A stretch of DNA of 64,000 bases from Perca fluviatilis (taxonomy: Eukaryota > Chordata > Actinopteri > Perciformes > Percidae), in contig NC_053134.1 of the NCBI RefSeq assembly GCF_010015445.1, positions 2,064,120-2,128,119 of the forward strand, written 5' to 3'. The position numbers and the translations under genes were made by a program. The notes under the pieces were generated by a model. It did no database searches, was not told the DNA's origin, and saw nothing but the letters and a program-made list of their open reading frames with translations. Shown here one piece after another: positions 54,960 to 64,000 of the stretch (position 1 is the first letter of the stretch; every line of letters starts with the position of its first letter).

Positions 54960-57350
54960 TAATCACTAAAAACTGAGTAAAGAGTAAAGCAACGTAAAGA
55001 GTAAAGCAGCGGTAAGAGTAAAATGATAAAGTTAAATGCGATAAAGTAAAATGCTTGATAAAGTAATGCGTGATAAAATGTAAAATAAAACAAAAACGTA
55101 AAGTAAAAACAGCAGTAAAAGAGTAAAGCAACAAAGCAAAAAAAAATAAAGCAACAGTAAAAGTAAAAGCAAAACAGAAAGTAAAAGCAACGTAAAAGTA
55201 AAGCACAATAAAGCGTAAAAGCAAAAAGTAGAAATAAAACAAGCGTAAAGTAATGAAGTAAAGCATAAAAGTAAGCGCATAAAGTAAAAGTAATGCAAAG
55301 TAAAGTAAAGTAAAGTTAAGTAACATACAGTAAAGCAACGTAAAGTAAAGCAACGTAAAGTAAAAGTAAGTAAGTAAAGCAAGTAAAAATGCTTATAAAA
55401 GTAAAATAGCAGTAATTAATGTAAAAGTAAAAACAAGAGTAAAACAACGTAAAGTAAAATAGCGTGTAAAAGTAAAGCAATGTAAAGTAAAGCAACGTAA
55501 AGTAAAGCAACGTAAAGTAAAGTAATGTAAAGTAAAGCAATGTAAAGTAACGTAAAGTAAAGTAATGTAAAGTAAAGCAATGTAAAGTAACGTAAAGTAA
55601 AGTAACGTAATGTAAAGTAATGTAATGTAATGTAATGTAAAATGCTGAAATGCTTGTAGAGTAAAAGAATTAAAAAGTAGTAAAGTAAAAGAGTAATGTA
55701 AAGAATAAAAGCAATGTAAAGAATGCGATAAAGAGTAAGTAATGTAATGTAAAAGTAAAAAGTAAAATTAAAAATGCGTGATAAAATTAAAAGTAAAATG
55801 CTTGTCGTGTAAGAGAGTAAAGTAAAATGCTAAAAGTAAGAGTAAAGTGCGTGTCGTGTGCGTAATAAAGTAGCGTAAAAAGTAAAGTAAAGAAGTAAAA
55901 GTAGCAGTAAAAATGCGTGATAAGAGTAAAATGCTTGTCTTGTCTTGTCTTGATACGTGATAAAAAATGCTTGATAAAAATGAAATGCTTGTTAATGTAA
56001 TGTAATGTAAAAAGTAAGTAACATACGTTAAGTAAGTAAATAAAGTAAGTAAAAAGAGTAAAAGTAATGTAAAATGTAACATGCTTGATAAAGAATGCTT
56101 GATAAAAGAGTAAGTGGCATGTAATGTAATGTAATGTAATGTAAAATGTAGCATGTTTTATAACATTAAAAGTAAAAGTAATGTAAAAAGTAAAGTAAAA
56201 TTAAAAATGTTAATGTAAAATGCTTAAATGCTTGTGTAAAGTAAAAAGTAGTAATGTAAAAGTAATGTAAAAGTAAAGCAATGTAAAATGCTTGTAAAAG
56301 AGTAAAGTGTAATGTAAAAATTAAAGAGTAAAAGTAAAAATTAAAAGTAAGAGTAAAGTAAAAATGCTGTAAAGAGTAAAGGTAAAATGCTTGTCTGATA
56401 AAAAGTAAAGTAAAAGAATGCGATAAAAATGCTTATAAAAAGAATTAAAAGAGTAAAAGTAGCGGTAAAGGTAAGAATGCGTTGAAGTAAAATGCTGATA
56501 AAGTATCTTGATAATGTAATGTAATGTAAAATGTAACATACTGTCACTAAAAAAGTAATGTAAAGTAGAAGTAAGAAGTAAAAGAAGTAATGTAATGTAA
56601 TGTAATGTAAAATGTGTTGTACTTTGTGATAACATAAAGTAAAAATGTAAATGTAAAGAGTAAAAGTAATGTAAAGTAAAAATGCTTGTGCTTGTGCTTG
56701 TGTAATGTAAAAAAATGTAATGTAAAAAATAAGTAATGTAAAAGTAATGTAAAGTAATGTAAAGTAAAGCAATGTAAAGTAACGTAAAGTAAAGTAAAGT
56801 AATGTAATGTAAAGTAAAGTAAAGTAATGTAATGTAATGTAAAGTAAAAATGCTTGATAAGTAAAAGAGTAAAATGTAAAAAAGTAAAAGTAAAAGTAAA
56901 GTAAAAGTAAAATAAAATGCAGTAAAAGGTAAAGTAAAAATTAAAATTAAGTAACGTAAAAGTAAAATTAAAAGAAATAAAAGAGTAAAATACTTGTCGT
57001 GATAAAAAGTAACGATAAAAATGCGTGATAAAATGCGTAAAATGCTATTAAATGCGTGTAAATGTGTAATGTAATGTAATGTAAAAAATGCGTAACATAC
57101 GTAAAAGTAAAGTAATGTAAAATAGAAAGTAAAAGAGTAAAAGTAGAAAGAAGTAAAATGCGTAAAAAGTAATGTAAAATGTAAAAAAGTAAAGAAGTAA
57201 TGTAATGTAATGTAATGTAATGTAAAGTAACATAACGTAACGTAACGTAAAGTAATGTACAGTAAAGCAACGTAAAGTAAAGCAACGTAACATAAAGCAA
57301 CGTAAAGTAAAGCAACGTAAAGTTAAGTAGCGTAAAGTTAAGAGCGTAAA
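54960..57350. repeat. 2.4 kb GTAAA/GTAAT pentanucleotide array
   Basis: GTAAAGTAAAGCAAC and GTAATGTAATGTAA units with many irregular insertions and TGCTTGATAAA variants. Open frames on the - strand are artefacts. Some irregularity may be long-read error. Confidence 0.92.
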
Positions 57351-57688
57351 AAGGTTCATAACCCTATAAGATAAGATAATACTTTACTGTCTTTTACACA
57401 AGGGTTACAGAACATTGTCTGTAAATATGCTTTTTGCACTTTTTGAAAACGTTTTTGTCCCTCTTTTCAACACTCTTTTTATTCATGGTAAATAAAACTA
57501 ATTTAAATGGCATTATACCTAATTTTTAGTTTGGAAAAAAAGCAGAAATTATGAATTATTTTGACTAATAGAATAGATCAGAGGATGTTGAGTGGATCAC
57601 AGTCTGGTTTATGTCAAAGTTTGGTCAAGATGCGGCTTTGAAACCATTTTAAAAATTATTTTCAAATGCTGTGAAATTAAATAAAACA

Positions 57689-57752
57689 ACATGGATGCAT
57701 GGATGTATATGTTGTATGGTTTCCATACAACGTACATGTATGCATCCATGTT
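57689..57752. repeat. Imperfect hairpin
   Basis: ACATGGATGCATGGATGTAT and its approximate complement ending GTATGCATCCATGT, with a short centre. It lies inside a piggyBac-like fragment (57480-57846). Confidence 0.75.
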
Positions 57753-57849
57753 ATTTCGGGGCAATTTGGTTGTATGAAACCCATATTTCTGATATAAAAA
57801 AACCTTCAAAACGGGTCAAATTTGACCCAAGGACAACAGGAGAGTTAAT

Positions 57850-58440
57850 CAAAGTTGTCGTTTGATGGTTTTCAGTGCTGTTTTGCATCAGTTCACACTC
57901 ATTTTAAACCAGTCGCAGCTCTTGGTTGTTGTGAATAGTATGTCCCTGCCGTGTTGATAATAATATGGAAAATTCCAACATAATTGTTAATGTTAGCTTG
58001 TGTAACTCCTCGGGCCTGTTTACCATCTGATAATTATTGCTTTGCGGCAGGTAGGAATCTGTGTGCACGCTGCGTGATGTCAGTTCACATGACAGAAGCT
58101 TTTCTTCTTTGTAATTCTTTGCAGCGTCTTCAAAAGAAATCTACAAAACAAAAACATGACATATCCTCTTCAGTACTGTCGGCTTCCTCCTCCCCGCTCC
58201 GCTGCACGTCTCTGACACACAGAAAAACGCAGCGAAGCATTATTATGTCAGCATATTATCTCCACTTGACAATTTCCAGCTGAACAATACAGTTTTTCTC
58301 CCATTCACGGAAGCAGAATTGGACTGCAGGCCGCCTTTAATTAGGGCTCAAACGTGCTCCGTTCAATAGCCGAGCTGTTTCTTTGTGGCGCGTGCTGCTG
58401 CAGGATTGCTCGGTTGTGTTGCAGAGACCACTCGCTGAAA
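57850..58440. promoter_or_regulatory. Candidate conserved noncoding block
   Basis: Unique sequence with TAATTATTGC, TTTAATTAGGG and E-box motifs. No coding signal. Confidence 0.25.
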
Positions 58441-58841
58441 AAGAAACTTGTGTTCATTTATTTGTGGAGAAAAAGAAGAAGAAGAAGCAGCTCTCGGTGA
58501 GGGAACTGGGTCACAGCCTCAGCAGAGCAACATTTACCTCCGAGAGGCGATACGTGTAACCATTCATCGCTCTGGATCGATATTCGGGGTGGGACAAAAT
58601 ATCGATACGGCCATACAAGGGTTGAACTTTGGCTTCAACATTGGGAGGGGGGTAGAGATGTCCACTTTTGAGCAAAATTTAAATTATGAACACTTCATTT
58701 TCTGCATTATGGTGAATGTTTCTGCACTTTGTGCCATTTTCTGAATCGAGTTAAGGTGCAAATGTATTTATTTATGTAAAGGAAATTATAAAAGGGTTTT
58801 TGGGGTGGGTTGCACTGGCCAGTTTTGATTATTGGGGAGGG

Positions 58842-61195
58842 AGGGTTGTAACCATAGACTGTATATTAATGGACAAGGCAAGTGTGACGTCACCCATTGG
58901 TTGGTGGAGATCTGCTATGAGTCGTCGAGTTTGCCGTTATACGGGCGCAGCCATCGTAGTCGCGGATGTGACGATTTTAGACGAGAGGGAGGAGTGAGGG
59001 AGGAGAGAGGGAGGAGCCATGTTACGTTACACACTTTCACTGGCAATCACATCATAGCCACGCCCTAAAACACCCCCTGCTTTATCGCTGATTTTAAAAT
59101 CAACGAGACCATCATTCAAAAAATTATCATCATTCTGTGTTGCAGAAGACTTAAAACTAGAGATTGAGACGATAAACTCATTATGGAAATGTTTACTGAG
59201 GTAATTAGTAATTAGTATGAGAAAAAAAATGTAATTTTAACTATATCGGTCTCGGGTCGGGCTCGGTTACTGCTCTGTCGGACGCCGGCCGGGCCCTGAC
59301 AGAAAAATGCGGTCCGATCCGCACTCTATTTTGCAACGTGTTGCCCCCTGCTGGAATTCAGATAGAAAGCAGGTTTAAGGAGTCTCCCCCTGCAGGAATT
59401 AAGATATAATGCAGGTTTAAGGAGTCTCCCCCTGCTGGAATTCAGATATAATGCAGGTTTAAGGAGTCTCCCCCTGCTGGAATTCAGATATAATGCAGGT
59501 TTAAAGAGTCTCCCCCTGCAGGAATTAAGATATAATGCAGGTTTAAGGAGTCTCCCCCTGCTGGAATTAAAATATAATACAGGTTTAAGGAGTCTCCCCC
59601 TGCAGGAATTCAGATATAATGCAGGTTTAAGGAGTCTCCCCCTGCAGGAATTCAGATAGGATGCAGGTTTAAGGAGTCTCCCCCTGCAGGAATTAAGATA
59701 TAATGCAGGTTTAAGGAGTCTCCCCTGCAGGAATTCAGATATAATGCAGGTTTAAGGAGTCCCCCCTGCAGAAATTCAGATAGGATGCAGGTTTAAGGAG
59801 TCTCCCCTGCAGGAATTAAGATATAATGCAGGTTAAAGGAGTCTCCCCTGCTGGAATTAAAATATAATACAGGTTTAAGGAGTCTCCCCTGCAGGAATTC
59901 AGATATAATGCAGGTTTAAGGAGTCTCCCCCTGCAGGAATTCAGATAGGATGCAGGTTTAAGGAGTCTCCCCCTGCAGGAATTAAGATATAATGCAGGTT
60001 TAAGGAGTCTCCCCCTGCAGGAATTCAGATATAATGCAGGTTTAAGGAGTCTCCCCCTGCAGGAATTCAGATAGGATGCAGGTTTAAGGAGTCTCCCCCT
60101 GCAGGAATTAAGATATAATGCAGGTTTAAGGAGTCTCCCCCTGCAGGAATTCAGATAGGATGCAGGTTTAAGGAGTCTCCCCTGCAGGAATTCAGATAGG
60201 ATGCAGGTTTAAGGAGTCTCCCCCGCGGAATTGAGATATAATGCAGGGTTAAGGAGTCTCCCGCAGGAATTAAGATAGGATGCAGTTTTAAGGGAATTTC
60301 AGAATATAATGAAGGGTTAAGGAGTTTCTCCCCCGCAGGAATTAAGATAGGATGCAGGTTTAAGGAGTTCTCCCCCGCAGGAATTGAGATATAATGCAGG
60401 TTTAAGGAGTCTCAGCCCCTGCAGCAGGAATTAGATAGAATGCGGGTTTAAGGAGTCTCCCCCTGCTGGAAGTAAAATATAATGCAGGTTTAAGGAGTCT
60501 CCCCTGCTGGAATTAAAATATAATACAGGTTTAAGGAGTCTCCCCTGCAGGAATTCAGATATAATGCAGGTTTAAGGAGTCTCCCCTGCAGGAATTAAGA
60601 TATAATACAGGTTTAAGGAGTCTCCCCTGCAGGAATTAAGATATAATGCAGGTTTAAGGAGTCTCCCCCTGCAGGAATTCAGATATAATGCAGGTTTAAG
60701 GAGTCTCCCCCTGCAGGAATTAAGATATAATGCAGGTTTAAGGAGTCTCCCCCTGCAGGAATTAAGATATAATGCAGGTTTAAGGAGTCTCCCCCTGCAG
60801 GAATTCAGATATAATGCAGGTTTAAGGAGTCTCCCGCTGCAGGAATTCAGATAGGATGCAGGTTTAAGGAGTCTCCCCCTGCAGGAATTAAGATATAATG
60901 CAGGTTTAAGGAGTCTCCCCCTGCTGGATTTTCAGATATAATGCAGGTTTAAGGAGTCTCCCCCTGCTGGAATTAAGATATAATGCAGGTTTAAGGAGTC
61001 TCCCACTGCTGGAATTAAGATATAATGCAGGTTTAAGGAGTCTCCCCCTGCTGGAATTAAGATATAATGCAGGTTTAAGGAGTCTCACCCTGCAGGAATT
61101 CAGATAGGATGCAGGTTTAAGGCACTTCAGCATTTGCAGCACTTCGCTGAACCGGATGCTCTGTCCACTAATTTTACAGTCAATGGTTGTAACCC
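58842..61195. mobile_element. DNA transposon with internal 42-bp VNTR
   Basis: Inverted ends GGTTGTAACCATAGACTGTA (58844) and its approximate complement (61161-61193). The interior has the GTGACGTCACCCATTGGTTG string common to a fish MITE family, then the VNTR at 59345-61122. Confidence 0.85.
59345..61122. repeat. 42-bp minisatellite, about 42 copies
   Basis: Unit AATTCAGATATAATGCAGGT + TTAAGGAGTCTCCCCCTGCA + GG. Two main variants (AATTCAGATAGGATG, AATTAAGATATAATG) are interspersed in higher-order order. Confidence 0.95.
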
Positions 61196-61645
61196 CTCCC
61201 CCATTCCACCTGTAAATTATGCCTAGGCGGCAATATATCGCTGTCCTTCTTCGTAGGATAGGATAACCGATACGCTGCCAACAAATATCGATTTTAATGA
61301 ATAAAAGAAGGCGTTCTGAATAGATTTCCCTGGGCCCAGCGCTGCTACTTTATGGCTCCTCGAAGGTGGCGCTCAACACGTGAACGAGGGAAACTTGAAC
61401 ACAAGTTAACGAGCCAAAGAGGAAGAGGCTTTGAACGGGATGGCGGGCAGCAGTTTGAGGAAAATAACAGATGCCCCAACCAAAGTCTGGACCCACACTG
61501 TTAGAAAAGTCCGTAATATATTGCAATATATTGCGATTTCTGAGCTGTTAGATGTTAAACAAAAAGGATCTTCCACTGTTCCAACAATCACCACTCTGGT
61601 TTGGTTGAAATAAACCCTTAATTCACCCATTTACATGTGGAGATA

Positions 61646-63271
61646 CAGTGCCTTGCGGAAAGTATTCGGCCCCTTGAACGCTTCGACCTTTTGCCACATT
61701 TCAGGCCTCAAACATAAAGATATAAAACTGTAATTTTTTGTGAAGAATCAACAACAAGTGGGTCCCAATTATGAAGTGGAACGAAATTCATTGGCTATTT
61801 CAAACTTTTTTAACAAATAAAAAACTGAAAAAGTGGGCGTGCAAAATTATTCAGCCCCTTTACTTTCAGTGCAGCAAACTCTCTCCAGAAGTTCAGTGAG
61901 GATCTCTGAATGATCCAATGTTGACCTAAATGACTAATGATGATAAATAGAATCCAGCTGTGTGTAATCAAGTCTCCGTATAAATGCACCTGCTCTGTGA
62001 TAGTCTCAGAGGTCCGTGTAAAGCAGAGAGCATCATGAAGAACAAAGGAACACACCAGGCAGGTCCGAGATACTGTTGTGGAGAAGTTTAAAGCCGGTTT
62101 GGATACAAAAGATTTCCCAAGCTTTAAACATCCCAAGGGGCACTGTGCAAGCGATAATATTGAAATGGAAGGAGTATCGGACCACTACAAATCTACGAAG
62201 ACCCGGCCGTCCCTCTAAACTTTCAGCTCATACATTGAGAAGACTGATCAGAGATGCAGCCAAGAGGCCCATGATCACTCTGGATGAACTGCAGAGATCT
62301 ACAGCTGAGGTGGTAGACTCTGTCCATAGGACAAAAATCAGTCGTATACTGCACAAATCTGGCCTTTATGGAAGAGTGGCAAGAAGAAAGCCATTTCTTA
62401 AAGATATCCATAAAAAGTGTCGTTTAAAGTTTGCCAAAAGCCACCTGGGAGACACACCAAACATGTGGAAGAAGGTGCTGTGGTCAGATGAAACCAAAAT
62501 CGAACTTTTTGGCAACAATGCAAAACGTTATGTTTGGCGTAAAAGCAACACAGCTCATCACCCTGAACACACCATCCCCACTGTCAAACATGGTGGTGGC
62601 AGCATCATGGTTTGGGCCTGCTTTTCTTCAGCAGGGACAGGGAAGATGGTTAAAATTGATGGGAAGATGGATGGAGCCAAATACAGGACCATTCTGGAAG
62701 AAAACCTGATGGAGTCTGCAAAAGACCTGAGACTGGGACGGAGATTTTTCTTCCAACAAGACAATGATCCAAAACATAAAGCAAAATCTACAATGGACTG
62801 GTTCACAAATAAACATATCCAGGTGTTAGAATGGCCAAGTCAAAGTCCAGACCTGAATCCAATCGAGAATCTGTGGAAAGAACTGAAAACTGCTGTTCCA
62901 ACAAACGCTCTCCATCCAACCTCACTGAGCTCGAGCTGTTTTGCAAGGAGGAATGGGCAAAAATGTCAGTCTCCGATGTGCAAAACTGATAGAGACATAC
63001 CCCAAGCGACTTACAGCTGTAATCGCAGCAAAAGGTGGCGCTACAAAGTATTAACTTAAGGGGGCTGAATAATTTTGCCGCCCAATATTTCAGTTTTTAT
63101 TTGTTAAAAAAGTTTGAAATATCCAATAAATTTCGTTCCACTTCATGATTGTGTCCCACTTGTTGTTGATTCTTCACAAAAAATTACAGTTTTATATCTT
63201 TATGTTTGAGGCCTGAAATGTGGCAAAAGGTCGAAAAGTTCAAGGGGGCCGAATACTTACGCAAGGCACTG
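61646..63271 (+). mobile_element. Near full-length Tc1/mariner transposon
   Basis: 1626 bp with inverted repeats of about 170-200 bp, ends CAGTGCCTTGCGGAAAGTAT and ACTTACGCAAGGCACTG, and TA on both sides (61644-61645, 63272-63273). It interrupts the foldback element at GAGA/TA/TGCT. Confidence 0.96.
62035..63056 (+). pseudogene. Tc1 transposase, frameshifted
   Basis: A DDE transposase of the Tc1 family. The N-terminal DNA-binding part starts near 62035 (MKNKGTHQAG). VRDTVVEKFKAG is in one frame and ISQALNIPRGTVQAIILKWK in another, so a 1-base shift lies near 62095-62110. The catalytic core is open: LWSDETKIELFG (first D), QQDNDPKHKA (second D) and SPDLNPIENLW (E, 34 residues later), giving DD34E. 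After about 62895 the frame shifts again; the usual C-terminus (NLTELELFCKEEWAKM, then LIETYPKRL, AAKGGATKY) is spread over other frames. Not functional as it stands. Confidence 0.95.
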
Positions 63272-63925
63272 TATGCTGGCTCTATACACGCTAAAAGTCC
63301 TGATTATTTACATGGAGTCTGGTGGAGATATGCTGGCTCTATACACGCTAAAAGTCCTGATTATTAACATGGAGTCTGGTGGAGATATGCTGGCTCTATA
63401 CACCGCTAAAAGTCCTGATTATTTACATGGAGTTTGGTGGAGATATGCTGGCTCTATACACGCTAAAAAGTCCTGATTATTTACATGGAGTCTGGTGGAG
63501 ATATGCTGGCTCTATACACGCTAAAAAGTCCTGATTATTTACATGGAGTCTGGTGGAGATATGCTGGCTCTATACACGCTAAAAGTCCTGATTATTTACA
63601 TGGAGTCTGGTGGAGACATGCTGGCTCTATACACGCTAAAAGTCCTGATTATTTACATGGAGTCTGGTGGAGATATGCTGGCTCTATACACACTAAAAGT
63701 CCTGATTATTTACATGGAGTCTGGTGGAGTTTGGTGATGGTGATTTCGGGGCTGTTTCATGTTAAACTAAAAGGATCTTACTCTTTAACTAAAAGGTCTA
63801 TCTCTGTAGGGATCCATCCCATAATGTTGTCAGACACTTAGAATAATAATCTGAGTCTGTCAGCAGCAACAACAGAACTTTTAGTGGACGCTAACTGACT
63901 GAACATTTGTCCTGTAGGGTTACAT

Positions 63926-64000
63926 TACAGCTCGGTTCACGGCTGCCAGTTACAGCGATCTCGCTCAATACTGTCATGTGAATACTGGAAGATTTTTGTT
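63926..64000. other. Edge of window, nothing recognised
   Basis: 75 bases after the foldback arm. Confidence 0.4.

Larger units (their letters stand above)
61553..63925. mobile_element. Foldback element with 57-bp units, copy 3, split by Tc1
   Basis: Left part 61553-61645, then the Tc1 element, then about eight 57-bp units (63274-63735) and a complete right arm to about 63925. It is inverted relative to copy 1, and its left arm is mostly deleted. Confidence 0.85.

Noticed and set aside
61431..61613. Small frame MAGSSLRKITDAPTKVWTH as a BED-finger start
   Set aside because: Too short and without the Cys/His pattern; probably transposon debris.

Overview
This is vertebrate nuclear DNA, almost certainly from a teleost fish. 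It has spliced genes with GT-AG introns, long (CA)n, (TG)n and (TA)n microsatellites, many minisatellites, and dense short DNA transposons (Tc1/mariner, hAT and piggyBac types) plus SINE/LINE tails of the kind common in ray-finned fish. I cannot name the species.

Two real protein-coding genes are visible, arranged tail to tail. On the + strand, seven exons (1077-10778) encode the C-terminal 288 residues of the KIAA0930 (C22orf9, DUF2045 family) homologue; its 5' exons lie left of the window. On the - strand, seven coding exons between 41883 and 22922 encode a complete 488-residue nucleoporin Nup50. A probable noncoding first exon (about 46180-46026) and a TATA-less promoter (46150-46280) lie upstream. 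All splice phases join without a break in both genes. From general knowledge, NUP50 and KIAA0930 are also convergent neighbours on human chromosome 22q13, so the arrangement looks like old vertebrate synteny. The left edge to 10.8 kb is kiaa0930, 10.8-21.5 kb is the intergenic gap with transposons and a 1.25 kb CA array, 21.5-46.2 kb is nup50, and 46.3-64 kb has no convincing gene.

The rest is mostly repeats. Many insertions can be resolved to the base from their target-site duplications: a hAT element inside a hAT element (8-bp duplications GCTACAAT and CTACAAAG), a hAT element inside a MITE inside a SINE-like fragment at 36.5-37.2 kb, a Tc1 copy inside a foldback element at 61.6 kb, and a Tc1-type palindrome inside a (TA)n tract at 49 kb. 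Several short transposons carry their own expanded minisatellite (46-, 57- and 42-bp units).

The most striking pattern is where some repeats sit. They abut functional boundaries of both genes: a 1.45 kb 22-bp minisatellite that contains no AG on the nup50 sense strand and ends at the acceptor of the first coding exon; about 71 TG repeats ending 6-7 nt before the last kiaa0930 acceptor; a CA array starting 10 nt into a kiaa0930 intron; and 80 CA repeats starting next to the nup50 stop codon. The 46-64 kb flank holds two or three AT-rich, homeodomain/POU-motif-rich blocks that could be conserved noncoding elements. The stretch 19.04-19.6 kb looks like a consensus-quality artefact.
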